From NCBI GenBank assembly GCA_965215155.1, contig CBDCCY010000001.1, positions 62,001-126,000 on the forward strand: a stretch of DNA of 64,000 nt. Reading direction: 5' to 3'. Source of the DNA: JAGWAJ01 sp965215155 (GTDB taxonomy: Bacteria; Acidobacteriota; Vicinamibacteria; Vicinamibacterales; UBA8438). Shown one piece after another: positions 1-8,843 of this stretch; the first letter of the stretch is position 1; each line of letters begins with the position of its first letter. The position numbers were made by a program, and so were the translations under genes. The notes under the pieces were generated by a model. It worked only from the letters and a program-made list of their open reading frames with translations, made no database searches and was not told the DNA's origin.

Positions 1-707
1 GGCTGAGCGCTTCGACCGTCGGCCGCGTGTGGCGCGCGTTCGCGCTCAAGCCCCATCGCAGCGAGACCTTCAAGCTGTCGCGAGACCCGTTGTTCATCGA
101 GAAAGTGCGCGATATCGTGGGGCTGTACCTGCATCCGCCGGAGCGAGCGGTGGTGCTGTGTGTGGATGAGAAGTCGCAGATCCAGGCGTTGAACCGTACC
201 CAGCCGGTGTTGCCGATGCGTCCGGGAGCACCGGAGCAGCGGACACACGACTATCGACGGCACGGCACGACCTCGTTGTTCGCGGCCCTGAACACCGCCA
301 CCGGCGAGGTGATCGGCAGGTGCTTTCGGAAGCACCGCTCGGTGGAGTTCAAGCGCTTCCTCGCCGTGATCGACAAGGCGGTGCCGCCCGACCTCGACAT
401 CCACCTGGTGCTGGACAACTACGGCACGCACAAGACGGCGATGATCCACGACTGGCTGGCACGGCGTCCTCGGTATCACCTGCACTTCACGCCCACGAGC
501 GCATCGTGGCTCAACCAGGTAGAGCGTTGGTTCGCCGAGATCACCCGGCAGCAGATCCGGCGTGGAACCCATCGCAGCACCCAAGCACTCGAGGCGGCGA
601 TCAAGGAGTACCTGGCGGTCTACAACGAAGACCCCAAGCCCTTCGTCTGGACGAAGACCGCCGAGCAGATCGGAATCCCTGAAGCGTTACTGCTCACGTA
701 TTTCTGA
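1..707 (+). pseudogene. IS630 transposase, 5' truncated by window and with altered C-terminus
   Basis: This is the catalytic part of a DDE transposase, in the reading frame of the complete copy at 24664-25752. The DDE residues are visible in the segments VVLCVDEKS, HLVLDNYGTH and SWLNQVERWF. A 2-base deletion near 671 shifts the frame, so the last residues after AEQI read GIPEALLLTYF and stop at 705-707, whereas the intact copy reads ILESLKRYCSRISDGAH. The change affects only the extreme C-terminus, so activity may be retained, but the 5' part cannot be judged from this window. Confidence 0.8.
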
Positions 708-719
708 CGGTGCACACTA
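1..719 (+). mobile_element. IS630-family element, left part cut off by the window edge
   Basis: Positions 1-719 match 25031-25751 base for base except for a 2-base deletion (CT) near position 671. The right end carries the same terminal sequence as the complete copy and ends at the TA dinucleotide at 718-719, the expected target duplication of IS630/Tc1-type elements. The left inverted repeat lies outside the window. The near identity of the two copies suggests recent transposition, or a repeat collapsed or duplicated in assembly. Confidence 0.85.
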
Positions 720-765
720 GCTGCTCATTGTCCCATGCCGCCGTCGAGTGTGCGAGGTCGTCCAT
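720..765 (-). pseudogene. Stub of a small ORF interrupted by the IS630 copy
   Basis: On the minus strand an ATG (763-765) overlaps the integrase stop codon in a TGATG arrangement and reads MDDLAHSTAAWDNEQL before running into the IS end at the TA of 718-719, where it soon stops. The overlap suggests a gene that was translationally coupled to the integrase and then cut by the insertion. The rest of the gene would lie left of the window, so its identity is unknown. It could also be chance. Confidence 0.25.
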
Positions 766-1997
766 CACGACTCGTCAGGAGCGGAACCCTGCTCGCGCTC
801 GCGATCGAGATAGGCCGACCAATCGTCCATGAGCAGCCGCCGCCGCTCGAACAGGTCCGACCGCGCGTAGGCGGCCTCTACTTTGTTCTGGACGACATGC
901 GCGAGCGCCGCCTCGATGACTTCCCGCGGATGGTCCGTCTTTTCGGCCGCCCAGTCCCGGAACGACGAGCGAAAGCCATGTGGAACAGCCGCGATCCGGA
1001 GGTCGTTGAGCATCTTGAGCAGCGTCGACGCCGAGATCGGCCTGCCGCTCCGCATCGGGAACACGAGCGGATTGCCGGCGCCGAGCGCTCGCGCCGCGTC
1101 GAGAACCTCCAACGCCCGCCCGCACAGCGGAACACGGTGCTCGCGCCTCGCCTTCATCCGCTGCGCCGACAGGGTCCACACGTGGTCCGTCGTGTCGATC
1201 TCGGCCCATTGTGCGCCACGTACCTCGCCCGAGCGCGAGGCGGTCAGCACGAGGAACTCGAACGCCAGCTTGACGGCGGGCTGCGCGGACCCCACCCGCA
1301 CCGTCTCGATGGCCGCGGCCACGTCCCTGTGGGGCAGCGCCTGCCGGTGCGTCACGATGTCGTTCTGCGGACCGAGCACCGGCAGCACCCGATCGCAAGG
1401 GTTGTCGTTCCGCATGTCGAGCGCGATCGCCCACTCCAGCACCGACCGGATGCGCTGGCGGACGGCGCGGGCGGTCTCCGCCTTGACGTGCCAGATCGGC
1501 GTCAGGATCTCCAGCACGTCCGCGGTGTTGACCTCGGACACGGGCCGGTTGCCGATGCGGGGGAAGGCGTACCGTTCCATGCTCCGGATCCAGTTCTGTG
1601 CGTGCCACCGGCCGCGCCAGCCGTCGCGCTTCTGTTCGAGCACGCGTTGGGCGGCCTCGGCGAATGTAGGCACTCCCTGGTCACGGCGCTTGTCGGAGAG
1701 GGGATCGCCGCCCGACCGGGCCAACATGCGGTTGGCGAGAGCCTGCTCGCGGGCCTTGGCGAGCGGGACGAGCGTGGCGGCGCCGAGCCCGAGTTCGCGG
1801 CGCCGGCCGCGGATAACGAGCCGCTGGACCCAGCTTCGGGTCCCGGTCGGCTGGACGAACAGGTACAAGCCGTTCCCGTCCGCGTGCCTTCCTGGCGGAG
1901 CGGAACGGACGAAGGCGGCCGAGAGCGCCTTGTCGGGATGGCGTCCGCGACGCTTGGTTCTGCGGCGTGTGGGGGCGGGATTGGCTACAACATCCAT
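765..1997 (-). CDS. Tyrosine recombinase / phage-type integrase (P4 family)
   Basis: The 410-aa protein has the layout of P4-like integrases: an N-terminal DUF4102-type arm-binding domain (DGNGLYLFVQPTGTRSWVQR), a SAM-like core-binding domain around residues 110-190, and a C-terminal catalytic domain. Visible catalytic elements are the first Arg in LTASRSGEVRG, the HxxR box in PHGFRSSFRDW, the His in LAHVV and the nucleophile Tyr in AAYARSD. Such enzymes insert genomic islands by site-specific recombination. I chose the ATG at 1997 because upstream codons show no conservation and a TATAAT box sits six bases before it. No tRNA or obvious att repeat is visible next to it. An IS630 copy abuts its 3' end. 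Confidence 0.9.
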   Translation of the reverse strand: MDVVANPAPTRRRTKRRGRHPDKALSAAFVRSAPPGRHADGNGLYLFVQPTGTRSWVQRLVIRGRRRELGLGAATLVPLAKAREQALANRMLARSGGDPLSDKRRDQGVPTFAEAAQRVLEQKRDGWRGRWHAQNWIRSMERYAFPRIGNRPVSEVNTADVLEILTPIWHVKAETARAVRQRIRSVLEWAIALDMRNDNPCDRVLPVLGPQNDIVTHRQALPHRDVAAAIETVRVGSAQPAVKLAFEFLVLTASRSGEVRGAQWAEIDTTDHVWTLSAQRMKARREHRVPLCGRALEVLDAARALGAGNPLVFPMRSGRPISASTLLKMLNDLRIAAVPHGFRSSFRDWAAEKTDHPREVIEAALAHVVQNKVEAAYARSDLFERRRLLMDDWSAYLDREREQGSAPDES

Positions 1998-2003
1998 TCC
2001 CCC

Positions 2004-2009
2004 ATTATA
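2004..2009 (-). promoter_or_regulatory. Promoter -10 box for a probably leaderless integrase mRNA
   Basis: On the minus strand TATAAT is followed by six bases (GGGGGA) and then the integrase ATG, so the predicted transcription start falls on the start codon. No clear -35 box is seen at 16-18 bases. The surrounding 1998-2110 stretch is the most AT-rich part of the window. Confidence 0.5.
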
Positions 2010-2065
2010 TACGGGATTTGGCTGGATTCCACCATACGCCCTGACCCGTTCAGGCCGCGCTGCCG

Positions 2066-2079
2066 AATCATAAATGATT
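2066..2079. promoter_or_regulatory. Inverted repeat upstream of the integrase, possible operator
   Basis: AATCAT-AA-ATGATT is a perfect inverted repeat in the AT-rich region about 70 bases upstream of the integrase start. A second short repeat (CCTGA, five bases, TCAGG) lies at 2040-2054. Position and symmetry suggest a regulator or recombinase binding site; no regulator is identified. Confidence 0.35.
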
Positions 2080-2142
2080 ATCAATCAGTAGTTTATAGGC
2101 TGTAGCGCATGAGTATGGACGACCGCGGACTGCAACTGGTTG

Positions 2143-4305
2143 TTAAGGCAAGGCGAACACGTAGAGCGCGTTGCCCCCCTCCGGCTGGTAGATCTCCGGG
2201 CTGAGCCTTGCCGTCAGGCTGCGGAAGACGCCCCCCCGCGAGGCCGGGACGGCGATGAACTGCCGGCCGTCCACCTCGTACGTGATCGGGTACCCGTGCG
2301 CCGACGCGACGAGCCGGGTCTCCCAGAGCACCTCGCCCGTCTCGATGTCGAACGCCCGGTAGTAGCGCGCGCCGTCGCCGGCGAAGACGAGCCCGCCCGC
2401 CGTCGTGAGGGCCGACGTCAGGAAGGGCGCCCGCTGCTCGCGGCTCCAGAGCTCTTCCATCGTCCGGACGTCGTAGGCGGCCAGCTTGCCGACGTTGCCG
2501 TCGCTGCCCGGCATCTCGAGCAGCTCGTAGCGGCCGGCCGTCCCGCCGCCGCCCTCGACGAACTGCACCTCGCGGCCGGTCAGGTGCATGCACGCCTGGT
2601 GCAGCGGGATGACCAGCGCGCCTGCGCCGGGATGGTAGGCCGACGCCTGCCAGTTGTGGCCGCCGAGCAGGCTGGGGCAGGTGAACACGCGCTCGCCGAT
2701 GGCGATGTCCTGCAGGTCCTCCCGGTAGGTCAGCTCGCCGGTGGTCCGGTCGATCTTCCAGACGTCCTGGTGGACGGTCTCGCGCAGGTCGACGAACGAG
2801 CCGTCCCGCCGGTCGAGCTTCCAGAGGATGCCGTCCTTGCCGATCGTGAAGAGCCACTGCTCATCGTCGGCGTCGACCAGCACGCGCTCGTAGACGATGT
2901 CGAGGTCGAGCGTCTCGGCCGGCGCGTGCTGGAAGTACCAGCGCACCTGCCCCGTGCCCGGGTCGAGGGCCAGGGTGGAGTTGGTGTAGAGCGCGTCCTG
3001 CCGGGTCGTCATCCCGCGGCTCGACGCCACCCACGGCTTCGCCTGCGCCGTGCCGATGTAGAAGAGACCGAGGCCCGGGTCGTAGCTGCCCGGGATCCAG
3101 GCGTCGCCGCCGGCCCGCAGGTAGGGCGGCGTGTCGCCCCACGAGGCGTCGTTCGGATCGCCCGGCAACGCGATCGTCGACGTGCGCCACACTTCCTCGC
3201 CGGTGTCCGGATCGTGGCCGGTGATGAAGCAGCTCTGGTCCGTGTAGCGGTCGCAGCCGTTGGTGCCGGTGATGACGACGCCATTGGCGATCATCGGGCC
3301 GGCGTTCTGCCGGAAGCCCTGCGTGTAGTCGGTCTTGACCGTTCGCCACGCCTCCTCGCCGGTCCGGGCGTCGAGCGCGACGATGGCCGCGTCGGCCGTG
3401 GCGAGGAACAGCTTGTCTCCGTAAAGCGCCAGCGTGCGGGTGGCGCCGGCCCGCGCGTCCTCCGGCAGCCGGTGGCGGAACACCCAGATCACGTCGCCCG
3501 TCGCGGCGTCGATCGCCTGGATGACGTTGCCCGGATTGGCGAGGAACATCACGCCGTCGTGGACCAGCGGCGTCGTCTGGTGGTTGCCGGGCCGGACCGC
3601 GATCGACCAGGCGAGCTGCAGGTCGGCGACGTTGTCGCGCGTCACCTGGTCGAGCGGGCTGTAGCCGTGGCTGTTGCGCGTCCGGCGCCAGCTCAGCCAG
3701 TCGCCCGGCGGCGGGTCCGCGAGCAGCGCGTCGGTGACCGGCGTCAGCTCGTGCGGCACCTCCCGGTTGACGAACCGCGACGACCGCCGCCGCGGCCGCT
3801 CGCCCGCCCCGGCCGCGCGGCGCGCCTCTTCCACGTCCGCCGCGTCGCCGATCGGCACGGCCGCGTTCGCGGTCAGCGGCCGCTCGCCCGGCAGGGCGCC
3901 GTTCGCCTCGAGCAGGTACGCCACGAGGTTCACGTAGGCCTGGTCGCTGAGCGCGCCGGCCTGACCGGGGGGCATCTCGTCGCGCAGGTAGGCGAACAAC
4001 CCGTCGGTCGTCTCTCCCAGCCAACTGTTCAGGAACTCCACGCCCGTGAGCGGCGGCGCGTGCACCATTCCCTCCAGGCGCGGTCCGTGGCAGTCGCCGC
4101 ACTGCACGCCGTAGACCGACCAGCCGCCGGCTGCCTGGTCCGACGTGAACGCTCCGTCGGCCACCGGAGCCTGCGCCGCCGCGGCGGGCGCCGCCGCCGC
4201 CACTGCCGCCACGACCAGACCGGCGGCCGCCGCCCGGATCGCTTCCGCCTGGAGAGTCCTTCGCCGCTGTCGCCCGCCGACTCCGACGCCCTCTGCCTTC
4301 GACAT
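2143..4305 (-). CDS. PQQ-dependent dehydrogenase with N-terminal cytochrome c domain
   Basis: The 720-aa protein starts with an Ala-rich signal peptide, then a cytochrome c domain with the heme motif CGDCH and a downstream Met-Pro-Pro ligand region (DEMPPGQAG), then a quinoprotein beta-propeller from about residue 205. Propeller repeats such as AIDAATGDVIWVFR, ALDARTGEEAWR and AFDIETGEVLWETR are typical of PQQ alcohol/glucose dehydrogenases. It should oxidise an alcohol or sugar in the periplasm and pass electrons through its own heme; the heme domain is N-terminal here, unlike the C-terminal heme of classic type II enzymes. The ATG at 4305 is preferred over the one at 4344 because GAGGAG lies seven bases upstream of it. 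The substrate cannot be told. Confidence 0.85.
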   Translation of the reverse strand: MSKAEGVGVGGRQRRRTLQAEAIRAAAAGLVVAAVAAAAPAAAAQAPVADGAFTSDQAAGGWSVYGVQCGDCHGPRLEGMVHAPPLTGVEFLNSWLGETTDGLFAYLRDEMPPGQAGALSDQAYVNLVAYLLEANGALPGERPLTANAAVPIGDAADVEEARRAAGAGERPRRRSSRFVNREVPHELTPVTDALLADPPPGDWLSWRRTRNSHGYSPLDQVTRDNVADLQLAWSIAVRPGNHQTTPLVHDGVMFLANPGNVIQAIDAATGDVIWVFRHRLPEDARAGATRTLALYGDKLFLATADAAIVALDARTGEEAWRTVKTDYTQGFRQNAGPMIANGVVITGTNGCDRYTDQSCFITGHDPDTGEEVWRTSTIALPGDPNDASWGDTPPYLRAGGDAWIPGSYDPGLGLFYIGTAQAKPWVASSRGMTTRQDALYTNSTLALDPGTGQVRWYFQHAPAETLDLDIVYERVLVDADDEQWLFTIGKDGILWKLDRRDGSFVDLRETVHQDVWKIDRTTGELTYREDLQDIAIGERVFTCPSLLGGHNWQASAYHPGAGALVIPLHQACMHLTGREVQFVEGGGGTAGRYELLEMPGSDGNVGKLAAYDVRTMEELWSREQRAPFLTSALTTAGGLVFAGDGARYYRAFDIETGEVLWETRLVASAHGYPITYEVDGRQFIAVPASRGGVFRSLTARLSPEIYQPEGGNALYVFALP

Positions 4306-4447
4306 GAATCCGCTCCTCGTTGCCGTCGGGACGGCCTTTGACACCGGGCGGCCTTGGACACCGCGTCGCCGCCCGCCCCGCCCTTATACCACCAACGCGG
4401 CGTCACGCCGCGCCCCGGCGCCGGCCGACCCGCCGGGCGGCGGAGCG

Positions 4448-6421
4448 TCAGTCGAGGCCCGGCACGTCCCGGACCCAGGCCGTCGGGCCGTCCTCCCACT
4501 TGTTGTGGGTCAAGCGGACCACCGTTCCGTCCGTCAGGCGCACCGCGTGCAGCTCGCCGTACGGCTGCGGCTGGAAGACGACCCTCAGCAGCGGCAGCTC
4601 GTCGCTGAACTCGGAGCGCTGCGAAGTGAACAGCACCCACTCGTCGTCGGGCGAGAAGCGGGGGTGCATGTCGTGGCCCGGGCTCCGGGTGAGGCGCTCG
4701 GGCGGGCCCGGCCGGCCCTCCTCGTCGAGCCCGATGGCGTAGAGCTCGAAGTTCCCGTCCCGCAAGGAAGTGAACACCACGCGGTCGCCGGCGGAGGAGA
4801 ACGCGGGCATCGTGTCGGTCGCCTCGTGGCGCGTCAGCCGGCGCGGCTCGGTGCCGTCCGCGTTCATCAGGTAGATCTCCGCGTTGCCGTCGCGCATGCT
4901 GCGGAAGACGATGCGGCGGCCGTCGGGAGAGAAGTCGGGAAGGGCGTCGTTGGCGTCCGAATCGGGCGTCAGGCTCACGGCGTCGCTGCCGTCCCGGCGG
5001 ACCTTCCAGATGTCGACGTCCGTCGGGGCCGACGCGAACGGCGGCCCGACGATGAACGCCACCCACCGTCCGTCCTTCGACCACGAAGGCCCCCAGGCGG
5101 AGTCCGGCCCCCGGTAGCGATCCGCTCCGGTCCGATCGAAGAGCACGCGCTTCCTCGTGCCGTCGGGCCTCGACGCCACAAGGCGCGAGAACGCCTCGCT
5201 GGTGGCGACCTCTCCGGTCGTAGGATCGACGGCCGGCAGGTAGCCCCGGATGCCGATCAAGGATACGTGCCGATCCGGCAGGTCGACGCGCAGCGGGGGG
5301 TGGAGCAGGAACTCGCCCGGCGCGTCGCTCTCGAACCGGGAGCCGGGGTCGAGCGGTCCCGGCCCGTGGGCCAGCAGGCGGCCCGAGACCGGGTGGTAGG
5401 CCGGCGCCCAGTAGTCGCGCGCGTCGTCGCTCTCGACCCGCACGTCGGAGCCGTCGGGCCGGGTGGTGACGATGGTCCAGCGGCCGTCCCGGCGCGCGGT
5501 GAAGGCGAGCCGGCCGTCGGGCGCTATCGTCGGCGACAGTGCCGCCTCGCCCTGCGACGAGATCGGCTCGGCCCGGGCGCCGTCGAGGCCCGTGCGGTAG
5601 ATGCGCGTCTCGCCGTCGCGCTGCGAGTAGAAGACGGCCGCCTGTCCGTCCGCCGTCCACGCCGGCGCGCCGTCCCAGCTCTCGTGGTGCGTGAGCCTTC
5701 GCACCTCGGTCCCGTCCGCCTGCATCGAGTACAGCTCGCTGGCCAGGTAGGTCGCCGGGGGGGACGCCCCGTCGGACGTCGTCACCGACGCGTCGCGGCT
5801 GCTCGAGAAGAGGACCAGCGTGCCGTCCGGCGAGAAGGCGGGGTTGTAGTCGCCCGCCGCGTGGCGCGTCAGGTTCTTCGCCTCGCCCGCCCGAGACGGG
5901 TGTTCGGGCTCGAACGGCATCACGAAGATGTCCGCATTGCCGCTCCGGGTGCTGACGAAGAGCAACTGCCGCCCGTCGGGCGAGATGTCCGCGGCGTCCT
6001 CCAGCGCGGGGCCAGTGACCAGCGGCCGCGGTGGGCCGTCGCCTTCGAGGTCGAGCACGTACAGGTCCGGGCTCCCGGTCCGTTCTGAGGTGAACACCAC
6101 CCAACGCCCGTCGGGCGAGACGACGGCGTTGTAGTCGAGGCCCGGATCCGCCGTCAACCTGTGCGGTTCCGAGCCGGGTGCGTCGAAGAGGTACAGATCC
6201 CAGTTGGCGGGCTGGATGCTGCTGTAGACGATTGTCTCCCGCGCCGGCTCGGCCTCCTGAGCGGCCCCAACGGAGCCGGTCGCGGCGCCGGCCACCGCAC
6301 CGATCACGACGAAGAAGAGCCCGAGGCCGGCCGCGGCCGGAGACCGGACGCCGGGGCCTGGTTCAGTCCGTCGCCGGCAGCAGCCCGTCTCGCGCGCCAG
6401 GTCGCTGTTGAAGATCTGCAT
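4448..6421 (-). CDS. Secreted TolB-like PD40 beta-propeller protein
   Basis: The 657-aa protein has a signal peptide/membrane segment at about residues 28-52 and then a long run of PD40/WD40-like repeats with the recurring pattern SPDGRxxxFxSxRDGNxEIYxMxxDG, for example SPDGRWVVFTSERTGSPDLY and SPDGRRIVFRSMRDGNAEIY. This is the fold of TolB and of the propellers of tricorn and DPP-IV enzymes. No hydrolase domain follows, so a binding or scaffold role outside the inner membrane is more likely than catalysis. A GGAGGGG Shine-Dalgarno site stands seven bases before the ATG. It lies upstream of the PQQ dehydrogenase on the same strand, 142 bases away, possibly co-transcribed. Confidence 0.8.
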   Translation of the reverse strand: MQIFNSDLARETGCCRRRTEPGPGVRSPAAAGLGLFFVVIGAVAGAATGSVGAAQEAEPARETIVYSSIQPANWDLYLFDAPGSEPHRLTADPGLDYNAVVSPDGRWVVFTSERTGSPDLYVLDLEGDGPPRPLVTGPALEDAADISPDGRQLLFVSTRSGNADIFVMPFEPEHPSRAGEAKNLTRHAAGDYNPAFSPDGTLVLFSSSRDASVTTSDGASPPATYLASELYSMQADGTEVRRLTHHESWDGAPAWTADGQAAVFYSQRDGETRIYRTGLDGARAEPISSQGEAALSPTIAPDGRLAFTARRDGRWTIVTTRPDGSDVRVESDDARDYWAPAYHPVSGRLLAHGPGPLDPGSRFESDAPGEFLLHPPLRVDLPDRHVSLIGIRGYLPAVDPTTGEVATSEAFSRLVASRPDGTRKRVLFDRTGADRYRGPDSAWGPSWSKDGRWVAFIVGPPFASAPTDVDIWKVRRDGSDAVSLTPDSDANDALPDFSPDGRRIVFRSMRDGNAEIYLMNADGTEPRRLTRHEATDTMPAFSSAGDRVVFTSLRDGNFELYAIGLDEEGRPGPPERLTRSPGHDMHPRFSPDDEWVLFTSQRSEFSDELPLLRVVFQPQPYGELHAVRLTDGTVVRLTHNKWEDGPTAWVRDVPGLD

Positions 6422-6563
6422 GCGTCACCCCTCCGTCCCTGTAGACGCGGCGGCTCGGCGCTGCCCGTCAGGACCACAGTAGCCTATCGGCGGTAGTCGA
6501 TCCTCACCAGTGCGGACCCGAGCCGCGGACCGTGATCCGTGGGCGAGTGCTCGAAGAGGCCCG

Positions 6564-6735
6564 AGCGATGAGCGGTGGAACGACGGCGGTCAGTTGCCTG
6601 ACCGCTTCGTCGAGCTGATGAATCGCGAGACGGTCGGCCGCATCTCCGGCAACGGCGACCGCGCGCCACCCGACCATCACCCATCGCATCCGCAAGGCGA
6701 TGCTGATCAACGGTCAGGCCGGCTCGGGAGGCGAT
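6564..6735 (+). pseudogene. Decayed fragment of a tricorn-like S41 protease
   Basis: This stretch is strongly similar at the DNA level to 10201-10375 of the neighbouring tricorn-like gene. It reads DERWNDGGQLPDRFVELMNRETVG, then loses frame, then reads PTITHRIRKAMLINGQAGSGGDA in another frame, where the intact gene has PTITHRGHKAMLINGQAGSGGDA. It lacks everything before and after the catalytic segment. It is the relic of a second paralogue or of a partial duplication, and it stops abruptly at about 6735, where a different relic begins. Confidence 0.75.
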
Positions 6736-7117
6736 GCAGCGATACTATGTGCTGGAGCATGCCGGTCGGCTGCCGGCGGACGCGGAGGGCCCGTTGGCGC
6801 AGTTGCGGGAGACGCAGACGATGCTGGAAGAGACCGTGCGGGAATGGACGCGTGAATGGCTCGAACAGGGCCGCGCCCAAGGCATCGAGCAGGCCCGCGC
6901 CCAAGGCATCGCGCAAGGCGGTCAGGAAGAGCGGGTGCTGCTCTGCCGTCAGGCGGCCCGGAAATTCGATGGCGGGGCTGCCGAGGGGCTGGCCGCCGCT
7001 CTGGACGGCGTCACCGACCCGGACCGCTTGGCGCGGGTCGGCGACTGGATTATCGAGTGCGCGACGGCGTCGGAGCTGCTGGCGCGCGTCCGTGGCGACA
7101 ACGGCCCGGGCGACTGA
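6734..7117 (+). pseudogene. C-terminal fragment resembling Rpn-family nuclease/transposase proteins
   Basis: The 127-residue frame contains a charged, repeat-like helix (EWLEQGRAQGIEQARAQGIAQG) followed by a small helical domain (ARKFDGGAAEGLAAALDGVTDPDRLARVGDWIIECATASELL). This is how many Rpn/PD-(D/E)XK transposase-like and DUF4351-type proteins end. The nuclease domain is missing: the ORF starts right at the junction with the tricorn fragment. There is no convincing ribosome site, so it is probably not a functional gene. Family assignment is by recalled pattern only. Confidence 0.45.
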
Positions 7118-7403
7118 GGCGCCGGCGGCGGGACGGTCATGCGGCACCGGCGTCGACCGCGAGCGGATCGCGCGTGGGGCGCCCCCGACGACATCTACAA
7201 CTGCTCCCTTCTCGACCCGCACGCTTCCCCCCTGCGACTTCTCGTCCGACAACACGACGGTGCCGGGCGGCTATGCTGGCGCGCGCACACCGCGCGATGA
7301 ACGAAGCCGATCGGCGGAACGTCCAATTTGTCGCGGGCACGGGGCAGGTACAAGGTAGTACAAGGTTGACGGTCTCGCGGTTCCGAACGTCCCGGGAGAA
7401 GAG
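7118..7403. other. Intergenic region upstream of the tricorn-like gene
   Basis: No gene is supported here. The only structure seen is a 10-base direct repeat, GTACAAGGTA followed at once by GTACAAGGTT (7348-7367), about 40 bases before the start of the protease gene. It may be regulatory or chance. Confidence 0.4.
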
Positions 7404-8843
7404 ATGCGCTACTTCACCGCTACGCTGACGCTGCTGGTCGCGCTGGCCGCGACAACGACCTGGGCCCAGATCGACGCCCGGATGCTGCGCTATCCCGACG
7501 TCTCGGAGACGCAGATCGCCTTCGTCTACGCGGGCGACATCTGGGTGGTCGCCAAGGAGGGCGGCGCGGCCCGCAGGCTGAGCTCGCCGCCCGGGGAGGA
7601 GGCCTTCCCGCGATTCTCGCCCGACGGCGCGCAGATCGCCTTCAGCGGCAACTACAACGGCAACACCGACGTCTACGTCGTCCCGACCCTGGGCGGGGCG
7701 CCGTTTCGCATCACGCACCATCCGGGTGACGACCGGGTCCTCGATTGGACGCCGGACGGCCGGGGCGTCCTCCTCGCCTCGAACCGGCGGAGCGGCCTGC
7801 CCGCCTTCCGGCAGATCTACCGCGTCGCCGTCGAGGGCGGTCAGCCGGAGCGGCTTGCCGTGCCGTACGGCGAGTTCGGCACGCTGTCGCCCGACGGGCG
7901 GCGCATCGCCTACACCCCGGAGACCCGCGGGTTCCGGACGTGGAAGCGCTATCGGGGCGGGGCGGCGCCCGAGATCTGGCTCCTCGATCTCGAGACGCTC
8001 GACGCCGAGAACGTCAGCGACAGCCCCGCCAACGACGCCCAGCCGATGTGGCACGGCGACCGGCTGTACTTCCTCTCCGATCGCGGGCCGGCCCAGCGCT
8101 ACAATATCTGGGCCCACGACCTGACGACCGGCTCGAACCAGCAGGTGACCAGCTTCAGCGACTTCGACATCACGTTCCCCGCCATCGGTCCGTCGGACCT
8201 CGTCTTCCAGGCCGGGGGCCGGCTCTTTCGCATGGACCTGGCCACCGAGAGGGTCTCGGAGGTCGCGGTCGACGTCGTGACGGATCTGGCCGCCCTGGTC
8301 CCGCGCACCGCGGACGTGGCGAACCGCATCACGTCGGCGGGGATCTCGCCGACCGGCCAGCGCGCGGTGTTCGAGGCGCGGGGCGAGATCTTCACGGTCC
8401 CCGCCCGGCACGGCGCGGTTCGGAACCTGACGCACTCCTCGGGCGCCGCGGATCGATTCCCCGCCTGGTCGCCGGACGGCCGGTGGATCGCCTCGTGGAG
8501 CGACAGCGGGGGCGAGTACGAGCTGACGCTGCATCGGGCCGACGGCACCGGCGAGCCGCAGGTCGTGACCGCGCTCGGACCGGGGTTCCGCTACCGGCCG
8601 TTCTGGTCACCCGACAGCACGAAGCTCGCCTTCATCGACCACTCGCAGCGCGTCTTCATCTACGACCGCGAGACCGAGGCGCTGACCGAGGTCGACCGCG
8701 GCCTGCACATGCTGCATGGCGCGCTGGCCGGCTTCGAGCTGAGCTGGTCGCACGACAGTCGCTGGATCGCCTGGTCCCGCGGACTCGAGACCACCAACAG
8801 CGCCATCTTCCTCTTCGATACGGAGGCCGGCGAGCGGTTCTAG
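7404..8843 (+). CDS. Tricorn-like protease, N-terminal propeller part (ends at in-frame TAG)
   Basis: Signal peptide (about residues 1-22), then the N-terminal beta-propeller of tricorn-type S41 peptidases: IDARMLRYPDVSETQIAFVYAGDIWVV, several SPDGxxIAFS repeats, and a second propeller from about residue 310. A GGGAGAAGAG ribosome site precedes the ATG. The frame stops at TAG 8841-8843 and continues in the same frame with GTGACCTCCGGC (VTSGYNNDF), exactly where family members have a residue such as Gln before VTSG. One C-to-T change (CAG to TAG) explains the break. Without the C-terminal half this product has no protease site. Confidence 0.85.
   Translation: MRYFTATLTLLVALAATTTWAQIDARMLRYPDVSETQIAFVYAGDIWVVAKEGGAARRLSSPPGEEAFPRFSPDGAQIAFSGNYNGNTDVYVVPTLGGAPFRITHHPGDDRVLDWTPDGRGVLLASNRRSGLPAFRQIYRVAVEGGQPERLAVPYGEFGTLSPDGRRIAYTPETRGFRTWKRYRGGAAPEIWLLDLETLDAENVSDSPANDAQPMWHGDRLYFLSDRGPAQRYNIWAHDLTTGSNQQVTSFSDFDITFPAIGPSDLVFQAGGRLFRMDLATERVSEVAVDVVTDLAALVPRTADVANRITSAGISPTGQRAVFEARGEIFTVPARHGAVRNLTHSSGAADRFPAWSPDGRWIASWSDSGGEYELTLHRADGTGEPQVVTALGPGFRYRPFWSPDSTKLAFIDHSQRVFIYDRETEALTEVDRGLHMLHGALAGFELSWSHDSRWIAWSRGLETTNSAIFLFDTEAGERF

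Noticed and set aside
720..2142. tRNA gene as integrase attachment site
   Set aside because: No cloverleaf or TpsiC-like sequence was found on either strand beside the integrase; only the AT-rich region remains as a candidate site.
2140..4341. A 733-codon plus-strand open frame opposite the PQQ dehydrogenase
   Set aside because: It is an antisense shadow produced by high GC codon bias; its translation has no family pattern, while the minus strand has a clear heme motif and propeller repeats.
8841..8843. TAG as a recoded sense codon or pyrrolysine site
   Set aside because: TAG terminates several other genes in the window (transposase, vapB, molybdopterin subunit), and no pyrrolysine genes are seen.
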